Shown: positions 14,800 through 22,709 of the stretch, piece after piece
Layout: each line of letters opens with the position of its first letter
Numbering within the stretch: position 1 is the first letter of the stretch
IMG/VR virus record: IMGVR_UViG_3300025087_000273
Span: 1 to 26,933 of that record
DNA length: 26,933 nucleotides
Direction: 5' to 3' (one strand)
Source: a virus
The notes under the pieces: generated by a model
What the model was told of the DNA's origin: nothing
The model's input: only the letters and a program-made list of their open reading frames with translations
The model's database searches: none
Made by a program: the position numbers and the translations under genes

Positions 14800-14805
14800 G
14801 GAATT

Positions 14806-16683
14806 ATGCCTAATTATAATGATTTTCCTCCAGGGTCGTTTGCAAATATTGATACGAGTAGAGTTGTTACTCCTTTTACCGCGATTAATAGTATTACTCC
14901 TTGCTTTTATGTAACTTGTGAATGGGGTCCTACTCTTACTCCGACTCTTGTTACTCCAGACTTCTCTTCGTTTGAGAAGCAGTTCGGTACTTACAAGAGT
15001 GGATTAAATGGTGCTTATCAGGTAAACAACTTCTTTGAAGAAGGCGGACGTGCTTGCTATGTTTACCGATTAGCCCAGATGGATGTGAATCTACAATATG
15101 TAGATGCTACTAAGGCTTCTGTAACTATCCCAGGTCTTGATCTTGATGGTGCTTATGGCTACGGACCACAAGTAGGTTTGGTTGTTTGGGCTAAATATTA
15201 TGGATTGCTTGGTAATGATCTTAAAGTAACTTTTACCAAAAACTCTGAACGACCGAGTTTTGGTACTGGACTAGACCTTGCTGCTAATGCAGTAGCCGGC
15301 AATGCTTACATTGATGTGTTAGGTCTATATGGCTTTAAAGCTGATATGGTGCTTCGTATACACGAAGGAACCAAGGACGAATGGGTTTCAGTACAGGCTG
15401 TAGAAACTATTGTAAGTGGTGGAACCACAACTTATCGGGTGCATCTAAATGATGATTTGATTCAAAGTTTTGCTTTTGCAACAACTACAGTCGAATCCAT
15501 GGAATTTGATGTTCTTGTTTACGTAAAGAACAAGTTGGTTGAATCCTTCTCTAAGTTGTCTGTAAATGCTGACGCTAATAACTACTTCGCCACCGTAATC
15601 GACAATGAATATGAAGGGTCAAATTATATTACTATAGTTCCGGGTTCTGGAGCTACTACATTCTCTGCTATGTTCCCGGATGATATTGTCAAAGCGTTGC
15701 TTGCTGGGGCTACTACAGAATTAAATGCTAATAATTATGTTGCTGATACTGAAGTAATCGGCGTCAAGGGATTCAAAACTGGTTTATATGCAATGGACGA
15801 TTTCCGTTGGCTTATTAGCAAACTTTGTATTCCAGATGGTAACACCAATATCTATCGTAAGGCTCAGGTATATTGTGACAATCGACAAGACATGGGGTTA
15901 TCTTTAGCAGTTCCGAATGCAGATGTGCCGGCAGGATTTACTACAATTGCTGCTTACACCACTGCTGCTAGTTGGCGACAAAAGTTTGGTGCATCTTCGT
16001 TGTTTGTTGACGGCCCATTGTGGGCGGATATTGAAATCTATGATCCAATTGGCAAGGGTAAAAATCCTCGTAAGTGGATCGATCCAACTGGCGCTGTTTT
16101 GGGAATGAACGCTCGTATTGCAACCCTGCCATTTAATATTGACGGTGGTATCCATGCTTGCCCGGCAGGGTTTGACGACAACTTTGGTTATCTCCGTACT
16201 GCTTACGATGTGAAGTACAAGACTTCCCCTGATGAACACACTTACCTTAACAATGCTGGGGTAAATGCAATTATCAAGAGCGGCGCTAAAGTGTATGTCC
16301 GTGGTTGCCGTACTACTTCCGCAGACGAAAGGTTCCGCTTCATTGGTAATACCAACTTGCTGATTAGTATCAAGAATACTTTTGAGCAATCTTCTGAATA
16401 TGCTGTGTTCCGTGGTAATAATAAACGACGTTGGAACGCTCTTGTCAAAGCTGGCGAAGATTATCTTAAGGGACTTTTTGATGATGGCCAACTTGGTGGG
16501 GCTAACTATGACGAAGCTTTCACCATTAAAATGGGAGTAGACCAAAACACTATGACTCTTGCAGATGTTCAGAAGGGGCTAGAACTAGGGCAAGTAGCAG
16601 TACTTCTCCCTGGCGTAGCCGAAAAGATATTCTGGAATATCAACGTAATTGATCCAAACCAGATTGGTTTGTCAATCGTTTAA
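14806..16683 (+). CDS. Contractile tail sheath protein
   Basis: A 625-residue protein. The N-terminus (PPGSF, RVVTPFTAI) is followed by FEKQFGTYKSGLNGAYQVNNFFEEGG, the standard sheath signature in which a virion-specific VTSFAEFExxFG-like motif precedes a helix and a glycine turn with aromatic YR. The C-terminal part (about 480-625) holds the conserved core that attaches to the tube, with INVIDPNQIG as the last strand. A large insertion (about 130-330) forms the outer domains. The next gene is the tail tube, 14 nt downstream. An AGGAG site, with a second AGGG 5 nt before the ATG, supports the start. Confidence 0.93.
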   Translation: MPNYNDFPPGSFANIDTSRVVTPFTAINSITPCFYVTCEWGPTLTPTLVTPDFSSFEKQFGTYKSGLNGAYQVNNFFEEGGRACYVYRLAQMDVNLQYVDATKASVTIPGLDLDGAYGYGPQVGLVVWAKYYGLLGNDLKVTFTKNSERPSFGTGLDLAANAVAGNAYIDVLGLYGFKADMVLRIHEGTKDEWVSVQAVETIVSGGTTTYRVHLNDDLIQSFAFATTTVESMEFDVLVYVKNKLVESFSKLSVNADANNYFATVIDNEYEGSNYITIVPGSGATTFSAMFPDDIVKALLAGATTELNANNYVADTEVIGVKGFKTGLYAMDDFRWLISKLCIPDGNTNIYRKAQVYCDNRQDMGLSLAVPNADVPAGFTTIAAYTTAASWRQKFGASSLFVDGPLWADIEIYDPIGKGKNPRKWIDPTGAVLGMNARIATLPFNIDGGIHACPAGFDDNFGYLRTAYDVKYKTSPDEHTYLNNAGVNAIIKSGAKVYVRGCRTTSADERFRFIGNTNLLISIKNTFEQSSEYAVFRGNNKRRWNALVKAGEDYLKGLFDDGQLGGANYDEAFTIKMGVDQNTMTLADVQKGLELGQVAVLLPGVAEKIFWNINVIDPNQIGLSIV

Positions 16684-16697
16684 TAAGGAGTAAATAG

Positions 16698-17228
16698 ATG
16701 CCTCTTAATGCAGATTTTGTCGCTAAAGAAAAATTAATCAATTCTGGATTTATTGTGACATTCAACATCCCAGCATACCCTGACACTATTCAGGTCGGTA
16801 TGTCCAAGATTACCGGACTCAACAGTAAATCACAAATCATTGAATATCGTGAAGGTGATGAGATTGAGATCAATCACAAGTTTCGTGGTAATGCAGTATT
16901 TGACAACGTGTCTATGGAACGAGCTGTTCCACGAAAAGGGGTATTAAATGCTGGCTTTTTCAAAAAGTGGAAAGAAGACAGTAACCGTTTTACAAACATA
17001 AAACATGGCGGAAACCCGAACAGCGCCATTGTACCGGCTCAGTATCGCGGGACGGCAATAGTAGAAGTGCTTGATGTAGATCGTGCAAATTTAGCATATG
17101 AATTTGAATTGCCTAATGTTTGGCCAGCAGAAGTATCTTGGAGTGATCTTGAAGGTGCTGGCGGTGCATTATTTACAGAAACAATTTTATTTGCTACCGA
17201 AGCAGTATTTGCTACTTTGTCAAAATAA
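16698..17228 (+). CDS. Tail tube protein (T4 gp19-like)
   Basis: A 176-residue protein resembling T4 gp19 superfamily tubes. It has GFIVTFNIPAYPDTIQVGMSKITGL, then EYREGDEIEINHKFRG and NVSMERAVPR, with a later ALxxFF-like helix (FFKKWKEDSN). The C-terminal strands include VWPAEVSWSDLEG. It stacks as hexameric rings inside the sheath. AAGGAG lies 7 nt before the ATG. It follows the sheath gene directly, as in most contractile tails. Confidence 0.93.
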   Translation: MPLNADFVAKEKLINSGFIVTFNIPAYPDTIQVGMSKITGLNSKSQIIEYREGDEIEINHKFRGNAVFDNVSMERAVPRKGVLNAGFFKKWKEDSNRFTNIKHGGNPNSAIVPAQYRGTAIVEVLDVDRANLAYEFELPNVWPAEVSWSDLEGAGGALFTETILFATEAVFATLSK

Positions 17229-17254
17229 CAATTACTGATAATTATTAACGGAGA
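17226..17254 (+). repeat. Intergenic leader repeat, copy 2
   Basis: A 29-nt block starting at the TAA stop of the tail tube gene and ending in the CGGAGA ribosome site of the chaperone gene. It matches 10329-10357 at 26 of 29 bases. Confidence 0.7.
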
Positions 17255-17260
17255 TTTTCC

Positions 17261-17998
17261 ATGGCTAAAGAAATTGACCTGTTCTTTGGAATTACACTTA
17301 ATGGTACGCGATTCAAAAAGGTAATTGTAGATGGTATGATTGGAATTGATGAAGAGATAATGGCCGATGAGGAATACCGGGATAGTTTTTCGCGAGCTAG
17401 TACAGCATTGCTATCCCGATGTATTTTGGAAGTGCCAGGATATAACAAACTAAAGGCGCGGCCAGAAGATCGTATTCCAATAGATGTAATACAGGAAATG
17501 TATCAGTGTGATAAAGATATGTTGCTCATGGGGGTGTTTTCACAAGCAGAAAACACTCTCATGAAAGCAACACTTACTTGTAGTTGTAAAAAGAAATATA
17601 ATTTTGAACAAGATGTAAATGAACTAAAACTAAAAGAATGTGACCCAGTTGAAATGTTGGATATGGTTCTTCCTCGGGGTTTTGCCAATGAGACAGGAAC
17701 TTACAAAGTTGGTAAGTTGACATTGCCGAAAGTTAAAGTAGTAGAAGAGATGGACCCTTGGATTCAGACTAATCCGGCGAAAGCAGAAACGGTTCAATTC
17801 TGGCGTTGTCTTACACATATGGACGGCGATCTAGTTGTTACGGAAACTAGAATTAGGCGTTTGAGTTCAGTTGACCGGCGGTATATTGGAAGATTGTTGT
17901 CGGAACATACGCCCGGACAAGACATGGTTGTAAAGCATAAATGTTCTTGTGGAAAAGAACTAACTGGAACTTGGGATTTGTCAGGTTTTTTCCAGTAA
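17261..17998 (+). CDS. Tail assembly chaperone (T4 gp26-like/T4_baseplate family), frame-0 product
   Basis: A 245-residue protein lying between tail tube and tape measure. It has two CxC knuckles (C107/C109 and C228/C230, KHKCSCGKE) that could share a zinc ion. The end LSSVDRRYIGRLLSEHTPGQD...C-x-CG...LSGFF matches the pattern of the T4 gp26-like 'T4_baseplate' family used as tail assembly factors in many phages and contractile injection systems. A slippery T-TTT-TTC sits four codons before the stop, so a fraction of ribosomes should shift to -1 and make a longer fusion. CGGAG lies 7 nt before the ATG. Confidence 0.82.
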   Translation: MAKEIDLFFGITLNGTRFKKVIVDGMIGIDEEIMADEEYRDSFSRASTALLSRCILEVPGYNKLKARPEDRIPIDVIQEMYQCDKDMLLMGVFSQAENTLMKATLTCSCKKKYNFEQDVNELKLKECDPVEMLDMVLPRGFANETGTYKVGKLTLPKVKVVEEMDPWIQTNPAKAETVQFWRCLTHMDGDLVVTETRIRRLSSVDRRYIGRLLSEHTPGQDMVVKHKCSCGKELTGTWDLSGFFQ

Positions 17999-18030
17999 CC
18001 GCTGAATATCAGGAAATGGTATTACAGCGG
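17986..18030 (+). promoter_or_regulatory. Programmed -1 ribosomal frameshift site
   Basis: The heptamer T-TTT-TTC (17986-17992) is in the correct phase for X-XXY-YYZ slippage. The frame-0 stop TAA is at 17996-17998. A perfect CCGCTG/CAGCGG stem (17999-18004, 18025-18030, 20-nt loop) begins 6 nt after the heptamer, the usual spacing for a stimulatory structure. The shifted frame stays open to 18177. Confidence 0.85.
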
Positions 18031-18177
18031 CTTGAAGATCATGTGGTTGCTATGGCGGAAAGATGGAGATGGCCAGAGAGTGAAATCTTACGACTGCATA
18101 CAAAGCGCAGACTAAATTATATTGACAGGATAGTTGCAATATGTAAGCGAGAACAGCAGGCCATGGATCGTCATTAA
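17992..18177 (+). CDS. -1 frame extension of the tail assembly chaperone (GT-type)
   Basis: Sixty-one codons read after slippage, giving a fusion of about 305 residues with the upstream gene. The segment ends WRWPESEILRLHTKRRLNYIDRIVAICK in its conserved-looking part: a Trp-rich helix followed by EILxL and an arginine-rich helix. This resembles the small DUF6760-like proteins found near the same place in contractile injection systems. An internal ATG at 18016 has no properly spaced ribosome site, so independent translation is less likely. By analogy with lambda G/GT, the fusion would recruit tube subunits to the tape measure. Confidence 0.78.
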   Translation, partial: PVTAEYQEMVLQRLEDHVVAMAERWRWPESEILRLHTKRRLNYIDRIVAICKREQQAMDRH

Positions 18178-18185
18178 TTAAAAGG

Positions 18186-18216
18186 CAACCGACTATTAAA
18201 GTCGGTTGTTTTGTTT
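18186..18216 (+). terminator. Rho-independent terminator before the tape measure gene
   Basis: A perfect 9-bp stem CAACCGACT/AGTCGGTTG (18186-18194 and 18200-18208), 5-nt loop, followed by TTTTGTTT. It lies between the chaperone and tape measure genes, and no promoter is visible between it and the next gene. Confidence 0.85.
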
Positions 18217-18226
18217 AGGAATAAAT

Positions 18227-21200
18227 ATGGCGAATAGTACTTCCCCATTAAATATTGGGATTACGATTGATCTCAATAGTGCTCCTTTTTCCAGAGGATC
18301 AGAAGTTGCGTTGGCGCAGTTTCTTGCCTTGGAAAGGGCGGCAAAGAAAACAAGTGTAGCTATAGATGCTGAAACAAATAAATGGGGGACTGCTTTTGAG
18401 CGGGCTGCTTCTCGTACTGCTAAAATGAATCAGAGGATGAATGGTTTATTTACTAATCTATCACAAAGATTGCAAAAGGTAACGGCTTCGTTTCAGAGCG
18501 AGGTGGGTAAATGGCCAGCTATATTCAAAGAAGCAGCAGATGCTATTCGTGCTGCTACTCCTGGTTTGGTGGCAGCAATAAAAGACCTGACACTTGTCTT
18601 TAAAGAAGTATTAGTACAGTTAGAACGATTAGCAATTGTTACTACGAGATCAATGAATAAGTTGAGAAGCGATGTAGTGACTAATGCTGCTGGTGCGGCG
18701 GGAGGGATGAATAGTCTCCGGGGAGCAATTGCTGGTACTTCCGAAGAGATGTATAAATTAATGCGTTTGAGTATTGTTGGTATGATGCTCTCAAGTGCCT
18801 TGAAGACTATCGGCGGCTGGGGTATGAAGGGGGCAGTTCTTCCTAGTGTGGAAGAAGCATCCGCTTTTGAAAGAAAATTACTAGACATTGAATTTACCTT
18901 AGATGCTGTTGGTGAGTCTATTGGTAGTGTAAAAGACAAGTTAATTAAGTTTGGTGAAACTTCAGCATTTACAATGAAAGGTGTGCAAGATGGATTCTTG
19001 CAGTTGAAACGTGCTGGTTTGGACTATGCTACTTCTATGGCGGCAATGCCGACATTACATAATATTGCGCTGTTTTCTGATGCGCTTGATGATACTACAG
19101 ACTCGGCAAGATTACTTACTTCGGCAATGATTCAATTTAATTTACATAACGATCCACAAAGAGTAGGCGATGTTTATGCTGCAATGGTAAAGACTTCTAA
19201 GTTTGAACCGACAAACGTATTGCCATTTATGCGATCTTTATCTTCCTTACCGAAACGATATAGAACGACAATGGAAGAGATGTTTGCTGTTGCCGGTGCA
19301 CTGTCTACTGGAAATCTACTGCCAGCGCAGATTGGCGATAGAATGAAGATTTTCGCCAATTCATTCGATACCATTGCCTTGTCAGTAAAAAAATTAGAAA
19401 GCATACGAACAGGAACCGGACTCAAAGGTCTGTTTACAAGTATTGGATTCACAGAAGAAGATATTAATAAGACATTACCTGGGCTTGATCTAACAAAGGC
19501 AAGAAAACAATACCAGACTCTTGTGAAAGGTGGGGCTGCTGCTTTATCTGGTATGAACTTCTATGATGAATCAGGACAATTCAAGGGTTATATTAATGCC
19601 TTGGAATTAGCCATTAACGGAATAAAAAGACTACGTACAGAAGAAGAAAGAAATATTGTTTCTATGATCCTGTTCCGAACCCAAGCCAAAGACATGATTA
19701 AAATTATCGAAGAATTTAGTAATAAAGCATTTAAGAAACCGGGAGAAAAAGACTTAACAGGCATTGACGCTTTGCGTGCTTATGAACAATATATGCATGA
19801 ATCTAAAGGTTCGTTAGAAACACTAGCTGATAAAGTTCTTAATAGTTGGAAGGGTATATCCAAACTACTAGAGGGTGTTTGGGCGTCAATACAAGTTTCT
19901 TTTGGCGAAGGAATACTCCATACATTAAAACCCCTTGGACAAGTGCTGTATTGGATACTTACGGGTATATCTAAGTTCTTGCGGGAAAATGCTGCTGCAA
20001 CTGCTGTTATTGCTTCTTTTGTTACTGGTCTATCTCTACTGGCAACGGCATTAGGAACAATTGGTTTTGCTCTGTTCGGATTTATTATGTCCATGACTCT
20101 TACTTTGTACTTTACACAAGCAACCGGAGCTTCTGTATTATCCCTTACAGCATCATTAAAAGTGTTCTATACAACAGTTAACAGTGTAGTAATGGGAATG
20201 ATGCCTTTTGGAATTGGTTTAGGTACAATCTTTACTATGCTAATGCTGGTTAGCGCGGCGATTGTGGTCTTTAGTGTTGCATATACAAAAAACATCGCGG
20301 GAGTAAGAGAATGGACTGACGCTCTAGTTGGTGATATACGACTTGTAAAAGACGCTCTTATGATCATGAATAGTGAAGGTTCCATATCAATGGACATGTT
20401 CAAGATGCTTCTTGGCCGGGGATTATATGATATATTCCGCCAATTATGGTTAATTGGTGTGGAACTCGGGAAAGTATGGGAGAAGATTAAAACTACGTTT
20501 AGTGATTGGTTTAAAGAAATAGTTCCTCTTTTTGCTTCTATTGCCAAACATGTATTGCATATACTAGGAAACCTCTGGAAGATATTTAAGGCAATATTTG
20601 GAATTAAATCTTCTACAACTTTTATCGCAGCTTTGGGAGATGCTTTTGTCTTTGTATTAAAATCAATACTGTGGGTAGTGAAAGCTGCTATTTGGTTAGT
20701 TGATGTTTTTATATCGGCGGTTGATTGGATTATAACGCTAGTGTCAAAAATAGACATTCTTCGCATAGCATTAGAAGGGGTCGCAGTTTACTTATTGATC
20801 ATTAGTCTAATAAGTTCTGTAAAACTTGCTGTTGCCCTCGGGGGTTTGGCAACTAAATTTATTGGTTTGGGTCTTGCCGCCATATTCATGGGTACTGCTT
20901 TGCTACCTACTATTGGTTTTCTTCTTTTATTCATTGCAACAGCAGTTGCACTTTCAGCTACATTATATGTTCTTTCAAAAACATATGATTTATTCGCATT
21001 GAAAATAGGTAACAATGACTATATGGGTAAGGTTTTTTCTTCTTGGGATGGTTTTAGAATGCTCCTCAATGACATACTATCCATAGTAGGATGGCTAATC
21101 AAAGGACTCGGGGAACTCCAATCCTTAACATCTTTAGGTACGTTTGGTAGTGGATTAATCGGATTGGGAACAGCATTGGAGAATAAAGCCGATTTCATGT

Positions 21201-21751
21201 CTGCTAAGTATAAAATGAAAATAGAAGCAACACCAGAAAACCAAGCAAGAGAACTAAATCGCAAAGAACGAGAAGAAAAAGTATGGGATTTGTTAGAACC
21301 TTTTAGACGCCGGGACGAGAAAGGAGAACAAGCAGGTTGGTTGGGCGGCTGGAAAAATATGTTCCAAGATACAATGAAAGCTGTACTTCCAATGCAAAAT
21401 ATATATCCTCAAGGAACACATTTTGATATGGGAGAAAAATCTGGTTCTTTGCGCTTTCAACAAGATGCTTATGGTCTTGGTGGGCGCGAAGATATGAGTA
21501 CCCAAGCTGGTTATGATGAACAGGTACGGTTAAATAAAATTGCTGAAAAGTATTATGGCCAGGGTGCAACCATGGAATCCATGGGTAGATTTGGTCCGAT
21601 GGGGCAAGAAGCCGCTCCTAAGTTCGAGGTAAATATATATGGTAATGTTGTAAATATGGAAGAGTTCAGAGAGATAATTAATCAGGGTGTGGAAAGACAA
21701 GCAGAATTTATGAGAGAACAACAAGAAAGAAACATGCAGCAGGGGTTATAA
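18227..21751 (+). CDS. Tail tape measure protein (TP901-type core)
   Basis: A 1174-residue protein, the longest in the window. The N-terminus is helical. A TP901-type core domain lies at about residues 200-400: EASAFERKLLDIEF, GETSAFTMKGVQDGFLQLKRAG, and the SLPKRYRTTMEEMFAVAGAL block. Hydrophobic, membrane-like helices lie near 590-700 and 850-930, as expected for a protein that is ejected and may span the cell membrane. The C-terminus is Gln/Glu-rich. It sets tail length; at roughly 0.15 nm per residue this predicts a tail near 175 nm. The ATG at 18227, with TAGGA 6 nt upstream, is chosen over a TTG inside the terminator. Confidence 0.93.
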   Translation: MANSTSPLNIGITIDLNSAPFSRGSEVALAQFLALERAAKKTSVAIDAETNKWGTAFERAASRTAKMNQRMNGLFTNLSQRLQKVTASFQSEVGKWPAIFKEAADAIRAATPGLVAAIKDLTLVFKEVLVQLERLAIVTTRSMNKLRSDVVTNAAGAAGGMNSLRGAIAGTSEEMYKLMRLSIVGMMLSSALKTIGGWGMKGAVLPSVEEASAFERKLLDIEFTLDAVGESIGSVKDKLIKFGETSAFTMKGVQDGFLQLKRAGLDYATSMAAMPTLHNIALFSDALDDTTDSARLLTSAMIQFNLHNDPQRVGDVYAAMVKTSKFEPTNVLPFMRSLSSLPKRYRTTMEEMFAVAGALSTGNLLPAQIGDRMKIFANSFDTIALSVKKLESIRTGTGLKGLFTSIGFTEEDINKTLPGLDLTKARKQYQTLVKGGAAALSGMNFYDESGQFKGYINALELAINGIKRLRTEEERNIVSMILFRTQAKDMIKIIEEFSNKAFKKPGEKDLTGIDALRAYEQYMHESKGSLETLADKVLNSWKGISKLLEGVWASIQVSFGEGILHTLKPLGQVLYWILTGISKFLRENAAATAVIASFVTGLSLLATALGTIGFALFGFIMSMTLTLYFTQATGASVLSLTASLKVFYTTVNSVVMGMMPFGIGLGTIFTMLMLVSAAIVVFSVAYTKNIAGVREWTDALVGDIRLVKDALMIMNSEGSISMDMFKMLLGRGLYDIFRQLWLIGVELGKVWEKIKTTFSDWFKEIVPLFASIAKHVLHILGNLWKIFKAIFGIKSSTTFIAALGDAFVFVLKSILWVVKAAIWLVDVFISAVDWIITLVSKIDILRIALEGVAVYLLIISLISSVKLAVALGGLATKFIGLGLAAIFMGTALLPTIGFLLLFIATAVALSATLYVLSKTYDLFALKIGNNDYMGKVFSSWDGFRMLLNDILSIVGWLIKGLGELQSLTSLGTFGSGLIGLGTALENKADFMSAKYKMKIEATPENQARELNRKEREEKVWDLLEPFRRRDEKGEQAGWLGGWKNMFQDTMKAVLPMQNIYPQGTHFDMGEKSGSLRFQQDAYGLGGREDMSTQAGYDEQVRLNKIAEKYYGQGATMESMGRFGPMGQEAAPKFEVNIYGNVVNMEEFREIINQGVERQAEFMREQQERNMQQGL

Positions 21752-22443
21752 TGGGCGCACCATCTCAAAAAATAAAAGACGAAGCTTGGACTGGTTTTTC
21801 TGGAGTACAGCATGGGTTTATTGCTACAATAGATAAAGAAAAGATAAGTCCTTATTACTTCCAGTTTAATCCGAATAAACTCTCGGGTAGGTTAGATGCT
21901 AATTATGAAATGCAAAAGATGTTCTCTAGCCGACTTCCTGTTGCTTCGTTTTTGCAGATGAACTCTCATCCGATTCAATTCCGCCTGTTTGTTGATGCCT
22001 CTGATTATGGAAGTTATAACATGGATCGACGTAAGTTGTTTGAAGAACATTTGGGTATATGGGCTGATATTCTAATTCTTATTGGGATGATGAATCCAAA
22101 TTATAAAGATTCTCAATTTGAACAAATACAAAATGTAAATCGGTTTAACGCACCAACAAACATACTTCTTGGTTGGGGGCCAATTATTGATAAGTGTGTA
22201 ATGACAACAATTGCTTGGGAAATCACATTCTGGGCTAATACCATTCCTATACGCGCGGAAATAGATATAACTGTTTCTCCAATTTCTTCTGGTTTGGAAA
22301 ATGATTATAAATATATGCAGAGAATACAGAAAGCAACAAGTCGCGTACTATTAAACAAGATCGAACATGACAAAACAAATGATTTTTACAAAAAGATATA
22401 TGACTCTGGAAAATACTTTGCGATAACAGGTAATCAATCATGA
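21751..22443 (+). CDS. Baseplate/tube adaptor, CIS_tube (Afp7/gp53-like) family
   Basis: A 230-residue protein with the CIS_tube pattern: YYFQFNPNKLSG near the N-terminus, PIQFRLFVDAS in the middle, and the block LLGWGPIIDKCVMTTIAWEITFW..PIRAEIDITVSPI (about 135-177). In injection systems and simple myophages this domain caps the tube at the baseplate and is often followed by a LysM domain. No clear LysM is seen here, and the C-terminal 50 residues are a charged helix. The start overlaps the tape measure stop (TAATG) with AGGGG upstream. Confidence 0.75.
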   Translation: MGAPSQKIKDEAWTGFSGVQHGFIATIDKEKISPYYFQFNPNKLSGRLDANYEMQKMFSSRLPVASFLQMNSHPIQFRLFVDASDYGSYNMDRRKLFEEHLGIWADILILIGMMNPNYKDSQFEQIQNVNRFNAPTNILLGWGPIIDKCVMTTIAWEITFWANTIPIRAEIDITVSPISSGLENDYKYMQRIQKATSRVLLNKIEHDKTNDFYKKIYDSGKYFAITGNQS

Positions 22444-22709
22444 GTTACTTCGGCAATGGTGAAATAGTTAAGGCAAAGATATATGGGGAATTTGCTTCTT
22501 ATCATGATGTTGACATTGTTAATCTTCCGCCGCTAACCAAGGATTCGGTTAATATACGATTTATGAAGTCAGGTATTAACCTTGATGAATATGCTTGGAT
22601 AAAGTATAATGATCCGATGTCTTGGGATAGATTCTGTATTATTAATCCCCAAGTAATGTATCCATTGGATATTGAAAAGCATGGTAGATCAGTCGCGGAA
22701 GAGAAGTAA
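22440..22709 (+). CDS. Small baseplate protein (LysM/gpX- or gp53-like), 89 aa
   Basis: Not firmly recognised. A middle block YAWIKYNDPMSWDRFCIINPQVMYPLDIE recalls the small hub-stabilising proteins (P2 gpX, LysM-like; T4 gp53) with their 'W..I...N....P.DI' pattern. It sits between the CIS_tube adaptor and the hub, the usual place for such a protein, possibly replacing a LysM domain missing from the adaptor. The start overlaps the previous stop (ATGA). Confidence 0.6.
   Translation: MSYFGNGEIVKAKIYGEFASYHDVDIVNLPPLTKDSVNIRFMKSGINLDEYAWIKYNDPMSWDRFCIINPQVMYPLDIEKHGRSVAEEK

Noticed and set aside
15904-16545. 213-codon minus-strand frame opposite the tail sheath gene
   Set aside because: Antisense shadow with no ribosome site or recognisable protein features; the sheath gene in this region is certain.
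18206-18226. TTG start seven codons before the tape measure ATG
   Set aside because: It lies inside the terminator stem and T tract. The ATG at 18227 has a TAGGA site at good spacing.
20167-20766. 199-codon minus-strand frame opposite the tape measure gene
   Set aside because: Low-complexity Ile/Ser/Thr-rich shadow of hydrophobic codons in the tape measure gene.
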